A stretch of DNA of 64,000 nucleotides, taken from the NCBI GenBank assembly GCA_024235935.1, contig JACKLL010000011.1, positions 1-64,000 of the forward strand, in the 5' to 3' direction. This document shows, one piece after another, positions 1 through 8,746 of the stretch; the stretch's first letter is position 1; every line of letters begins with the position of its first letter. Position numbers and translations under genes: made by a program. This stretch comes from Rhodoferax sp. (GTDB lineage Bacteria > Pseudomonadota > Gammaproteobacteria > Burkholderiales > Burkholderiaceae_C). The notes under the pieces were generated by a model. That model ran no database searches, was not told the origin of the DNA, and worked only from the letters and a program-made list of their open reading frames with translations.

Positions 1-326
1 GCATCCTTGACCGGCAGGCTGTCGAACGCGATGGCCGACAGCTTCTCGACCCGCTCCTCGGTCAGGTTGCGCCGCGCACGTGTGTCGATCAGGTTGCCCT
101 GGATCAGGTAGTTGCCTTCGGCGTCGGTGTACAGGATGTCGGTGCCATTGACCCGGATCTCGTACAGCCCGTTGATCGGGGTCTTGCTGACTTCGTCGAT
201 CGACTGCAGCTGCGGCAGCCGTTCGGCCAGGTTCTTGCGGATCGCGGCCTCCTGGGCGGACGCGGAAACGGCAATGGCCATCAGGGCCACACCCAGCAGG
301 GTCTTGAAGAAACGCATGTGCATCAT
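1..326 (-). CDS. dsbC: Thiol:disulfide interchange protein DsbC, N-terminal part (cut by window edge)
   Basis: Periplasmic disulfide isomerase that reshuffles wrong disulfides. Only about the first 108 codons are here: a hydrophobic signal peptide ending in ASAQ, then the DsbC dimerisation domain (LPQLQSIDEVSKTPINGLYE, then DILYTDAEGNYLIQGNLID, both typical of the family). The CXXC thioredoxin-like domain lies beyond base 1. Possible ATG starts are at 326, 323 and 317; no strong Shine-Dalgarno separates them. The gene begins 4 bases after the stop of the upstream ubiquinone hydroxylase, so the two are probably co-transcribed and translationally coupled. The assignment is firm; the exact start is not. 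Confidence 0.88.
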   Translation of the reverse strand, partial: MMHMRFFKTLLGVALMAIAVSASAQEAAIRKNLAERLPQLQSIDEVSKTPINGLYEIRVNGTDILYTDAEGNYLIQGNLIDTRARRNLTEERVEKLSAIAFDSLPVKD

Positions 327-330
327 CCCG

Positions 331-1491
331 TCACGGGTGTTGGGCCACAGGGCCATTGTTGGAAGAGTTCGTTGGGGATTCGCCCAGGCCCATCGCCTGG
401 CGCGCCACCCACGTCTTGAGTAAACCACTGGCGTCGAAGCCCCGCAAACCCCAGTTTCGCACGCTTTGCCACCCACCCCCGGAGCGCCCGAACAGCTGCT
501 GCAGGCCGTCCGTGGCCGTGGCCATCACCGCCACGTCGGCCTTGCGCGCGCGCTCGTAGCGCCGCAGCATCTTCGCGTCATCGACACCGCGCCAGTAGTC
601 ACGTCCGTGAATCTCACGGGCCAGCAACTCGGCATCGGCCAGACCGAGGTTCAGCCCCTGCCCCGCCAGCGGGTGCACGGCATGGGCGGCGTCACCGGCC
701 AGCACCCAGGCGCGGCCATCGCGAACGCCGCTCCAATGCCGGGCCGTCGACCGTTGCAAGGGCCAGGCCAGGCGCGCGCTTTCCAGCCGGAGGCGACCGA
801 AGCGCCCTTCACTGGCAGTCAACAAGCGGTCTTCGAACATGTCTTGCGGGGCATCCAGCCATTGTTGTTTCTGGTCTGCAGGGATGGACCAGACAGCGGC
901 CAGCAAGTTCCCGCCCTCCCCGCCCATCGGCAACAGACCCAGAATGTCCTGCGGCGTGAACCACTGGCAGGCCACCTGCTGGTGCGGAAGTTCGGCGCTC
1001 AGGCGCGCGGCGATGGCGACCTGGGCATAGGGCATGACGTCCTGCTCGACGCCCAGCAGCTGGCGCGACATACTGGCACGCCCCTCGCAGATGACGCTCA
1101 GCGTCGCGTCGGCGGGGCTCGCGAGCAGGCTGATCTGCGGCTGGAACCGCACCGCCTGCGCCAGCCGTGCCTCCAGCGCCGGTACATCGACGATCCAGGC
1201 CAGCGCCGGCACTGCCAGCACACTGGCGTCGAAGCGCACGGCAGCGCCGCCGGCCTCCTTGACATGCATGCCCGCCACCGGCGTCACATCCGGGGACTCG
1301 GGCCAGCAGCGCAAGTCCTGCAGCAGAGCGCGCGCGCGATGGTTCAAGGCATAGGCGCGGACATCGGCCTGTGCATTCACCACCGGCGTCACCACCAGCC
1401 CGACCCGCAGGCGCTCGCGCGCCAACAGCAAAGCCAGCACGTGGCCGACGATGCCACCGCCGCGGATACAGATATCAAGTGTTCGTGCCAT
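331..1491 (-). CDS. UbiH/UbiF/VisC-family FAD-dependent ubiquinone biosynthesis hydroxylase
   Basis: Flavoprotein mono-oxygenase of about 386 residues expected to hydroxylate the ring of a ubiquinone precursor at the membrane. It opens with the FAD-binding dinucleotide motif GGGIVGHVLALLLARE. Near residue 270 it has the second FAD motif, GDAAHAVHPLAGQGLNLGL, the hallmark of the UbiH/COQ6 family. I chose the ATG at 1491 because the nucleotide-binding fold starts within ten residues; an upstream in-frame start would add a low-complexity leader. The gene is followed after 4 bases by dsbC. Sequence alone does not tell whether the target position is C5, C6 or C1, so no gene symbol is given. Confidence 0.87.
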   Translation of the reverse strand: MARTLDICIRGGGIVGHVLALLLARERLRVGLVVTPVVNAQADVRAYALNHRARALLQDLRCWPESPDVTPVAGMHVKEAGGAAVRFDASVLAVPALAWIVDVPALEARLAQAVRFQPQISLLASPADATLSVICEGRASMSRQLLGVEQDVMPYAQVAIAARLSAELPHQQVACQWFTPQDILGLLPMGGEGGNLLAAVWSIPADQKQQWLDAPQDMFEDRLLTASEGRFGRLRLESARLAWPLQRSTARHWSGVRDGRAWVLAGDAAHAVHPLAGQGLNLGLADAELLAREIHGRDYWRGVDDAKMLRRYERARKADVAVMATATDGLQQLFGRSGGGWQSVRNWGLRGFDASGLLKTWVARQAMGLGESPTNSSNNGPVAQHP

Positions 1492-1544
1492 CCCGGGGAT
1501 TCTAGAAGCCGGTGCAAAATGGCGCCTCGCCCCCCAACAACCCC

Positions 1545-2456
1545 ATGGCCTGCACCGTGACATCCGCTGAAACCGACTCCGACATCCAGGCCCATATTGC
1601 CGGCCTGTACATCTATCCGATCAAGTCCTGTGCCGGCATCGCGCTCGACGAGGCCTTGCTGACCGAGACCGGATTCGACCTCGACCGCGCCTGGATGGTC
1701 GTGGACGCCGGCGGCATGTTCGTGACCCAGCGCGAGTTGCCGCGCATGGCGCTGATCCAGCCGACGCTGCGCAGCGACGACCTGGTCTTGCGTGCGCCGG
1801 GCATGCTGGCCCTGCATCTGCGCATCGACGTGGTGGAGGCGGTGGCGCAGGTGCAGGTCTGGGGCGACAAAGTCCAGGCCTACGACATGGGCGATGTGGC
1901 CGCCCAATGGTTCAGCGATTTTCTGGCACCGCAGCGCCCACCCGGCGCGCCCCCGCGCCCGTACCGGCTGGTACGTTTCGACCCCGAGCAGCGCCGGCTC
2001 GCCAGCATGACGTGGACCGGAGGCGTCGAGGCGCCCAACCAGTTCGCCGACGGTTTCCCGCTGCTGGTGACCAGCACCGCATCGCTCGAAGGCCTCAACC
2101 GCCGATTGCGCAGCCAGGGTCTGGCCGATGTCGGCATGGATCGCTTTCGACCCAACATCGTGCTCAGCGGCCTGGACGAACACGACGAGGACCGGGTCGA
2201 CCAGATGCAGATTGCAACGCAGACCGGCACGGTCGTGCTCAAGCCGGTGAAGCCCTGCGCACGCTGCCCGATTCCCAATATCGATCCACTGACGGCCACC
2301 AGCGATCCGGCGGTCGGGGACACGCTGCAAAGCTACCGCGTCGACCCACGGGTCAACGGCGGCATCACCTTCGGCATGAATGCGATCACGATCGAGGGCG
2401 TCGACCAGACGCTGCGTGTCGGGCAGCCGGTCAGCGGGAAGTTCCAGTTCGATTGA
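1545..2456 (+). CDS. MOSC domain protein with N-terminal MOSC beta-barrel (YcbX-like)
   Basis: About 303 residues. The N-terminal beta-barrel domain is recognisable from GLYIYPIKSCAGIALDEA near residue 20, and the MOSC domain from DRFRPNIVLSG and the cysteine-bearing KPCARCPIPNIDP. MOSC proteins bind molybdenum cofactor through a conserved cysteine and often work with a reductase, for example in reduction of N-hydroxylated compounds; that role is family knowledge, not shown here. The ATG at 1545 is preferred; a GTG at 1512 would add eleven residues and nearly abut the divergent ubiH-like gene. No fused ferredoxin domain is present, so electron delivery must come from elsewhere. Confidence 0.85.
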   Translation: MACTVTSAETDSDIQAHIAGLYIYPIKSCAGIALDEALLTETGFDLDRAWMVVDAGGMFVTQRELPRMALIQPTLRSDDLVLRAPGMLALHLRIDVVEAVAQVQVWGDKVQAYDMGDVAAQWFSDFLAPQRPPGAPPRPYRLVRFDPEQRRLASMTWTGGVEAPNQFADGFPLLVTSTASLEGLNRRLRSQGLADVGMDRFRPNIVLSGLDEHDEDRVDQMQIATQTGTVVLKPVKPCARCPIPNIDPLTATSDPAVGDTLQSYRVDPRVNGGITFGMNAITIEGVDQTLRVGQPVSGKFQFD

Positions 2457-2478
2457 CGGACGGCGCTGTTGCGGCCCG

Positions 2479-5400
2479 TCATCTGGGCGGCGGGGTGGAA
2501 CGCAGCACCGTCATGCCATCCTGACCGAACCACTGCTCCGGCGCTGGCCGTGCCAGCAATGCGGCTTCGTCCAAGGTGCCGGTGTCGACAAGGCCGGCCC
2601 AGCCATTGCGGCCGGCGGTCTTGGCGGCGTAAAGCGCCGCATCGGCCAGATTGACCGTCTCGTTCCAGCTGACCAGCCGCGGATGGCGGATCGACGGCGG
2701 AAAACACGCAAATCCCAGCGAACAGGTGCAGTGCAGCAGCCGGCCATCGTCCAGCGTGAACGGCCGCTCGGCCACGGCACGCCGGGCGCGTTCGGCCAGT
2801 TCGGCCACATGGTCGCGCGTGATCCACCGTGCCACCAGCAGAAATTCCTCCCCGCCCCAGCGCACCATGTAGTCGGCGTCCCGGAACACCTGCTCCAGCC
2901 GCTCGCGCATCTGCATCAGCACGGCATCGCCCGCCGCATGGCCAAATGCGTCATTGACCTGCTTGAAACGGTCGATGTCGACCATGAAGAACAGCAGGTC
3001 CGCATCGACCGGTAGCGAGCCTGCATGCTTCCAGTGGCTCTCATAGCGCCGCATGGACAAGGCCACGTCGACGTCGATATGGCGCGTCAGAAAGCGGCGA
3101 TTGCGCAGCCCGGTCAGCGGGTCGGTGAGGCTGCTTTCCCGCAGTGCCGCCGACTCCTGGCGCAGCAGGTCGGTGGTTGCCTCGAGCTCCTGCGTACGCT
3201 CCTGCACCAGTTTCTGAAGCAGGACATGGCGGTGGCGCAGTTGGCGGGTGCGCCACTGCACCACCAGCAGAACGGTTGCGGTCAGCAGCACGACCATCAA
3301 CAGCCGGGCCCACCACCGGGCCCACCAGGGCGGCATGACCTGCAGCGCCAGTGCGAGTTCATGCGGGCCCCAGTCGCCACTTCGGTTGGTGGCCCGCACC
3401 CGCAGCACATAGTCTCCGGGATCCAGGTTGCTGTAGCTGGCGGCGCGCAAGTCGGCCCGGGTTGAAATCCAGTCCGGATCGAAGCCTTCCAGCCGGTAGG
3501 CGTAGCGCACACGTGCCGGGTCGCTGTAGTCGAGCGCGGCGAAATCCAGACTGAAACTGCGGTCATCGGGGGCCAGCTGCAGCTGTGCCCCGGTCGGAGC
3601 GATGTGCCGGGACACGCCATTGACGCGCAGCTCGGTCGCCACCAGGGGCGGGGCGTACGACGATGGTTCATAGCGATCGGCGTCGACGACCAGCATGCCA
3701 TTGCTGCCACCGAAGAGGAAGCGGCCACTGCGCAGGCGCGTAAACACGTGGAACCACGGCGTTCCGATATTCACGCCATCGGCCTGGGTCAGCTCCTTGA
3801 GGCGATCGCTGCGCGGGTCGTAGACGTACAGCTGGGTCCAGATCCGGCCCTGCGCATCCTGGACCAGATTGGCGCCAAAAGGCCGGTTCAGCACACCGTG
3901 GCGTTCGCTGACGCGGTCGAATCGGGCGCTGCGCCCATTCCAGGACTGCATGTGGTGCAGCCCGGTGACCGCCGTGTCCAGCCACAGGCTCTGGTCGCGG
4001 TCGATCAACAGGCCGATCACGATGGGATTGCCCAGCTCCGCGCCGGGTTCGGCCGGCACCGCCTCGAGTCGCTCGCCACCCGCCGCCACGCGGTACAGGC
4101 CCTGCGCCGAACCGACCCACAGCTGCCCGTCCTTCGTCTCGGCGACCGCGTACACCTCGCCAATCCACGGCTGACCGTCGCTGCGCGCCACCGGCACGGC
4201 GGCCGCCGCACCTGGCGCCAGCCGATAAAGCCCGTTCTGGCTGCAGACCCAGAGCCCTCCGTCGGCTGCCGCAACAAGGCGGAAAACCTGGCCCCCGTCC
4301 AGCGGCAGGGAACGCAGCAGCAAACCCTTGCGATCGCGCTGCTGCAGCCGCCCTTCGGTCGCCAGCCATACCGACCCATCGCGCACCTGCACCAGCGCCT
4401 GTGCCCGCAGCGGCGCAGGCCTGGCCTCGTGCGCGCTCCACTGGGGCTGCGGCAGTACGCCGACCACACGCAGCTGCGGGTCCAGCACCGCGACGCCTGC
4501 CCATGGGGTCGCCGCCCAGATGGCCCCGTCATCGAGCTCCAGCAAGCCGCGCACATCGACCTGCTTCAAGGGGCTTGCGGGCTCGGGGTCGGCGCCTCGC
4601 ACGCGAATGGCATGGTTGTTCAGGTCGTGGCTTTGCAGGCCCAGGCCCAGACCGGCGACCCAGACCAGACCGGAGGGGTCCCGCAGCAAGGCCGTCACCT
4701 CGTCGCCCGCCAGACCATCGGGACGGCTCGCGTCGTGATGCAGGAATTGCAAAGCCTGCCCATCGACAACCCGCCAGATGCCGATACCGCTGTTGCGACC
4801 GACCCACATCTGCCCGCCAGGTGCCTCGACGAAGGCTGCAACAGCGCCCTGGCGTCCCGGAGGCCCGGGATCGCCGGTCGACAGCACCTGTACACGCCCC
4901 TGCCTCGGATCCAGAATCTGCAAGCGCCCTTGCTGCGTACCGATCCAGATGCGGCCGTCCGAGGCCTGGGTCAGTGCCTGCACCGCCATGCCGGCAAGGC
5001 TGTGGCGGATCTCGGCAGACGGGCTGGCGAGTACCGGTTCGAAACGGTCGCTTCCATGCCGGCGCACGACAAGGCCTTGCCAGGTGCCCACCCACAGATG
5101 CCCCTGGCGGTCCACCAGCAGCGACAGCACCCGGTCATCGGGCAACTCACCGGCCCCCGCGCCACGCGCGAACACGCTGCGCACGCCGGTGCGCGGGTCG
5201 AAGCGCTCCAGCCCGCCCCCGATGCTGCCGCTCCAGATCACGCCGTCGGCATCTTCGGCCAGCGCCCGGATGGTCGGCACCGGCCGATGCACGGCATCGG
5301 CGGCAGCGCTGACGGACGGAGGGCCGGCAGGGGTGATCTGGTCGGTACGCGGGTCATACACCATCAACCCGTCCGATTCGGTGCCGATCCAGACCCGACC

Positions 5401-5721
5401 GTCGCGGGCCGCCAGCAACGCGCGGATCCAGCCCAGATTGCGCAGCCGCGGGTTGGGGCTTTCGCGCTCCTGCGGCCGGAAGCGGTAGCCGTCGTAACGC
5501 ACCAGGCCATCGCCGGTGGCCACCCAGAGGAAGCCGGCCCGATCCTGGGCGATGGCCGGGACGACAGCACGCGGAATGGCGCCTACACCGACCGAGACGA
5601 AACGCGGCTCGGCCAGGGGGTCATGCGGCGCGCCATCCGGCAACACTGTGGCCATGCTGCCGCCCACCAGCAATACCTGCAGGATGAGCGCACACCAGGG
5701 AGCAACCGCCATCCTGCCCAT
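2479..5721 (-). CDS. Membrane-bound sensor diguanylate cyclase: two-component propeller, Y_Y_Y and GGDEF domains
   Basis: A 1080-residue signalling protein expected to make cyclic di-GMP. It has an N-terminal signal or anchor sequence, then some 700 residues of repeated blades of the type DGRVWIGT, WVGTWQGL and LWVGSAQGLYR (two-component regulator propeller), then a Y_Y_Y domain (YAYRLEGFDPDW). One transmembrane helix follows near residue 790 (LLMVVLLTATVLLVVQW), then a short coiled coil. The catalytic domain begins at DPLTGLRNRRFL. The active-site motif is GGEEF (residues 956-960), and an inhibitory I-site RDAD sits five residues before it, so product feedback is likely. The propeller should face the periplasm and sense an unknown ligand. 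It is convergent with the MOSC gene. Confidence 0.93.
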   Translation of the reverse strand: MGRMAVAPWCALILQVLLVGGSMATVLPDGAPHDPLAEPRFVSVGVGAIPRAVVPAIAQDRAGFLWVATGDGLVRYDGYRFRPQERESPNPRLRNLGWIRALLAARDGRVWIGTESDGLMVYDPRTDQITPAGPPSVSAAADAVHRPVPTIRALAEDADGVIWSGSIGGGLERFDPRTGVRSVFARGAGAGELPDDRVLSLLVDRQGHLWVGTWQGLVVRRHGSDRFEPVLASPSAEIRHSLAGMAVQALTQASDGRIWIGTQQGRLQILDPRQGRVQVLSTGDPGPPGRQGAVAAFVEAPGGQMWVGRNSGIGIWRVVDGQALQFLHHDASRPDGLAGDEVTALLRDPSGLVWVAGLGLGLQSHDLNNHAIRVRGADPEPASPLKQVDVRGLLELDDGAIWAATPWAGVAVLDPQLRVVGVLPQPQWSAHEARPAPLRAQALVQVRDGSVWLATEGRLQQRDRKGLLLRSLPLDGGQVFRLVAAADGGLWVCSQNGLYRLAPGAAAAVPVARSDGQPWIGEVYAVAETKDGQLWVGSAQGLYRVAAGGERLEAVPAEPGAELGNPIVIGLLIDRDQSLWLDTAVTGLHHMQSWNGRSARFDRVSERHGVLNRPFGANLVQDAQGRIWTQLYVYDPRSDRLKELTQADGVNIGTPWFHVFTRLRSGRFLFGGSNGMLVVDADRYEPSSYAPPLVATELRVNGVSRHIAPTGAQLQLAPDDRSFSLDFAALDYSDPARVRYAYRLEGFDPDWISTRADLRAASYSNLDPGDYVLRVRATNRSGDWGPHELALALQVMPPWWARWWARLLMVVLLTATVLLVVQWRTRQLRHRHVLLQKLVQERTQELEATTDLLRQESAALRESSLTDPLTGLRNRRFLTRHIDVDVALSMRRYESHWKHAGSLPVDADLLFFMVDIDRFKQVNDAFGHAAGDAVLMQMRERLEQVFRDADYMVRWGGEEFLLVARWITRDHVAELAERARRAVAERPFTLDDGRLLHCTCSLGFACFPPSIRHPRLVSWNETVNLADAALYAAKTAGRNGWAGLVDTGTLDEAALLARPAPEQWFGQDGMTVLRSTPPPR

Positions 5722-5861
5722 GGTAGGCCAGGGTGCGGCATCGCGCCATCGGTATCGGACGCCGTCGCGGCCGCGCGACGCTGCGGACCCGCCAAGCCAA
5801 TGGCTCCAGCGGGAGCAAGACCCATGCCTTACACTTGGTGCCCGTTTTCCAAAGGTATTGC

Positions 5862-6953
5862 ATGAGTCTGAAGTGTGGCATCGTCGGCCTTCCGAATGTG
5901 GGCAAATCCACCCTGTTCAACGCCCTGACCAAGGCCGGTATCGCGGCGGAGAACTACCCGTTCTGCACCATCGAGCCCAATGTCGGCGTGGTCGAACTGC
6001 CCGATCCACGGCTGGCCCAGCTGGCCGATATCGTGAAGCCCGAGCGCATCGTCCCGGCGATCGTCGAATTCGTCGACATTGCCGGACTGGTCGCAGGTGC
6101 CAGCACCGGTGAAGGCCTTGGCAACAAGTTCCTGGCCCATATCCGCGAGACCGACGCCACCGTCAACGTGGTGCGCTGCTTCGAGGACGACAACGTGATC
6201 CACGTGGCCGGCAAGGTCGACCCGATCTCCGACATCGAAGTGATCCAGACCGAGCTCTGCCTGGCCGACCTGGGTGCCGTCGAAAAGGCCTTGCACCGAG
6301 TGACCAAGACAGCCCGCTCCGGCGACAAGGAATCGATCAAGCTGGTCGCGCTGCTGGAGAAATGCCAGGCCGCGCTGAACGAAGCCAAACCGGTCCGCAC
6401 GCTGGACTTCAGCAAGGAAGAACTGCCGCTACTGTCGCAGTTCTTCCTGATCACGGCCAAACCGGCGATGTTCGTCGCCAACGTGGCCGAAGACGGGTTC
6501 GAGAACAACCCTTTCCTCGACCGCCTGCGGGCCTATGCCGAAAAGCAGAAGGCGCCGGTGGTGGCCATCTGCGCCAAGCTCGAAGCCGAGATGGCCGACA
6601 TGAGCGACGAAGACCGCCAGATGTTCCTGGAGGAACTCGGCCAGAGCGAGCCGGGCCTGAACCGCCTGATCCGCGCCGCCTACAAGCTGCTGGGGCTGCA
6701 GACCTACTTCACGGCCGGCGTCAAGGAAGTGCGCGCCTGGACCATCCATATCGGCGACACCGGACCGCAGGCGGCCGGCGTGATCCACACCGATTTCGAA
6801 AAAGGCTACATCCGCGCCCAGACGATTGCCTTCGACGACTACATCAAGTTCAAGGGTGAACAGGGTGCCAAGGACGCCGGCAAGATGCGCTCCGAGGGCA
6901 AGGAATACGTGGTCAAGGATGGCGACGTTATGAACTTCCTGTTCAGTTCCTGA
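5862..6953 (+). CDS. ychF: Redox-regulated ATPase YchF (Obg-family)
   Basis: A 363-residue P-loop protein, the usual YchF length. It has the G1 motif GLPNVGKS at residues 9-16, the switch region DIAGLVAGASTGEGLGNKF, the non-canonical G4 motif NVAE that makes this family prefer ATP over GTP, and a C-terminal TGS-type domain (YFTAGVKEVRAW, then the conserved end of the family). YchF binds ribosomes and influences translation and oxidative-stress responses. The ATG at 5862 follows an AAAGG sequence and places the P-loop at the N terminus; an upstream in-frame start would add an unrelated leader. It is transcribed divergently from the diguanylate cyclase gene. Confidence 0.96.
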   Translation: MSLKCGIVGLPNVGKSTLFNALTKAGIAAENYPFCTIEPNVGVVELPDPRLAQLADIVKPERIVPAIVEFVDIAGLVAGASTGEGLGNKFLAHIRETDATVNVVRCFEDDNVIHVAGKVDPISDIEVIQTELCLADLGAVEKALHRVTKTARSGDKESIKLVALLEKCQAALNEAKPVRTLDFSKEELPLLSQFFLITAKPAMFVANVAEDGFENNPFLDRLRAYAEKQKAPVVAICAKLEAEMADMSDEDRQMFLEELGQSEPGLNRLIRAAYKLLGLQTYFTAGVKEVRAWTIHIGDTGPQAAGVIHTDFEKGYIRAQTIAFDDYIKFKGEQGAKDAGKMRSEGKEYVVKDGDVMNFLFSS

Positions 6954-7112
6954 GCAAAGACGACCGCACATCGAAATCCTGATGCAGCGCGGGTGCGTGG
7001 CATTCTCCGCACCCGGAGACGCCAATCGTTCGATCGCCGCGTCCCCTCGCCCGTCACCATCGCTTTTCGGCACGGTTCGCAAGATGAACCGCCGTGCCGC
7101 GGGGCGACGGGC

Positions 7113-7718
7113 TCAGGCCTCTCTGAGCTCGTGCTTGCGCTCGATGATGCGTCCGACCAATCCATATGCGACCGCTTCCTCGGCCGACAACCAGCGATCG
7201 CGCTCGATGTCGACCAGGACGGCGTCCAGTGGTTTGCCGGTCTCGCGTGCAATCGTGCGCGCAATGCGCTCGCGCGCCTTGATGAGTTCCCGCGCCTGGA
7301 TCGCGATGTCGCTGGCCGGCCCGCCGGCACCGCCACTGGGCTGGTGGATCAGGAAGCGCGTGTTGGTCAGGCAATAGCGCCGCTCGCGGGGCACCGCCAG
7401 GTACAAATGGGTGGCTGCGCTGCCGACCCAGCCGGTGCCGATCATGTTCACCGGTGCGTTGATGAAGCGAACGATGTCGTGGATGGCATCGCCAGACTCC
7501 AGGTGGCCACCGGGGGAGCTCACCAGCAAGTCGATGGGGTCGGCGCTTTCGGCATCCAGCGCAATGAGCCGGCGGATCACATCGGCGGCCGTGACATCGG
7601 TGACAGTTCCGAATATCAGCAGGGTGCGTGCCTTGAAGGCCTTTTCCTCCAGGTAGGAGGTACGGGGCTCGACAGCGCTTGGCGGTGTATGGGTGTCTGG
7701 TGCATCTGGCGTATCCAT
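7113..7718 (-). CDS. ClpP-family serine protease subunit
   Basis: About 201 residues. Family landmarks are LLVSSPGGHLESGDAIHD, the His-bearing FLIHQPSGGAGGPASDI and ERDRWLSAEEAVAYGLVG, which carries the usual Asp. The nucleophile region reads GWVGSAATHLYLA rather than the textbook GQAASMGA, and I take the Ser of WVGSA as the likely nucleophile. The sequence differs from the main housekeeping ClpP, and no clpX or tig gene is adjacent, so this is probably a second, divergent ClpP. The ATG at 7718 was chosen because upstream in-frame sequence looks unrelated and runs towards the divergent sigma-factor gene. Whether it partners ClpX or ClpA, or forms mixed rings, cannot be told from sequence. Confidence 0.82.
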   Translation of the reverse strand: MDTPDAPDTHTPPSAVEPRTSYLEEKAFKARTLLIFGTVTDVTAADVIRRLIALDAESADPIDLLVSSPGGHLESGDAIHDIVRFINAPVNMIGTGWVGSAATHLYLAVPRERRYCLTNTRFLIHQPSGGAGGPASDIAIQARELIKARERIARTIARETGKPLDAVLVDIERDRWLSAEEAVAYGLVGRIIERKHELREA

Positions 7719-7807
7719 GGTGAATCCTGGTGGTTGAACCGACTTGACGAACAAGGCGCGGATTTCGTGACACCCCCCCCACGGGCTTGCCGTGGCAAGA
7801 TCGAGGC

Positions 7808-8602
7808 ATGGACGACGAACGCAAACGGGCATTGACACGCGCTGACCGCCGCCAACTCGTGCGCGCGGCCACCCGTCTGCTGGGCCCGGCAGACGCGGAA
7901 GATGCCGTGCAGGATGCCTACGTGCGTGCGCTGGAGGGGGATCTCCCCGAGCTCAATGTCGCCCAGGCCTGGCTGCTCACCGTGGTGCGCAATCTGTCCA
8001 TCGACCGTCTGAGGCGGCGCAGCTGGATGCAGCGCTGGTTGGCGGACGTCGGCGCAGGCGATCCGGCCTGGGCATCACCTTCGGCAGAGATGGAGGCCGC
8101 CGTGGCGCAGGAGGCCGCCCGCGCGCTGCGCCTGCTCGCGGTCTGCGTGACGCCGGCGGACGGTGCAGCCGTGCTGCTGCACGAGGTGTTCGACGTCGGC
8201 CACGCCGACATCGCACGGGTCAGCGGTGCATCGGAGGCCGCGGGCCGGCAACAGTTGCGCCGGGCCCTGTTGCGGCTGCGGCGCGCGGCTGCAGCACCTC
8301 ACACCTGGCCTCGAGCTGAGCCTGATGACGGCGCAGATACCTTGATGCGCGTATATCTGCACGCCCTGCAACTGCGGGAACCGCGAACCTTGTGGGCCAT
8401 GCTGCGCCAGCCACCAGTCAGGGCGGTGGCGGGGATATCCGCTGCGGCAACCCAAGCCGCAGCCAAGCCGGGCGTGACGACTTGCGGTGTGATGCAGTTG
8501 GCCGGGCAACTATGCCTGGTCCTCACGCTCGATGGCGTCAGGCTATGCGCGATGCCGCTGGGCGTGCATACCCGGCGCGAACCACAATCCGAATTCCTGT
8601 AG
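7808..8602 (+). CDS. ECF-like RNA polymerase sigma-70 family factor
   Basis: About 264 residues. Region 2 is clear near residues 15-75: LLGPADAEDAVQDAYVRAL, followed by AWLLTVVRNLSIDRLRRR, the usual ECF pattern. Region 4 is weaker (VFDVGHADIARVSGASEAAGRQQLRRALLRLRRA). Beyond it is a C-terminal tail of about 90 residues with two Cys (TTCGVMQLAGQLCLVLTL) that I cannot place; some ECF groups carry such tails in place of an anti-sigma partner. No anti-sigma gene follows. It is divergent from the ClpP-family gene with about 90 bases between. The start at 7808 follows GAGG. Family assignment is good; regulon unknown. Confidence 0.8.
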   Translation: MDDERKRALTRADRRQLVRAATRLLGPADAEDAVQDAYVRALEGDLPELNVAQAWLLTVVRNLSIDRLRRRSWMQRWLADVGAGDPAWASPSAEMEAAVAQEAARALRLLAVCVTPADGAAVLLHEVFDVGHADIARVSGASEAAGRQQLRRALLRLRRAAAAPHTWPRAEPDDGADTLMRVYLHALQLREPRTLWAMLRQPPVRAVAGISAAATQAAAKPGVTTCGVMQLAGQLCLVLTLDGVRLCAMPLGVHTRREPQSEFL

Positions 8603-8746
8603 CCGCAATGCCGCCCCATCGGCCGCCGTCCAGTCTCCCGCGCCGTCAGGGCAAGCACTGCGGTGGAACGTCAGCGCTGGCGCGTCCCGCTGCATGGCCG
8701 GTCGCTGCGCGGGTGGGTCGACCTTCACGATACGCCAGACAGGCGA

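Noticed and set aside
7113..7718. Catalytic Ser of ClpP replaced by Thr (GSAAT aligned on GQAAS).
   Set aside because: A register shifted by one residue aligns the Ser of WVGSA with the WVASA-type Ser of other divergent ClpP proteins, so loss of the Ser is not shown.
8603..8746. Small gene between the sigma factor and amidohydrolase.
   Set aside because: Only short shadow frames without motif or ribosome-binding site.
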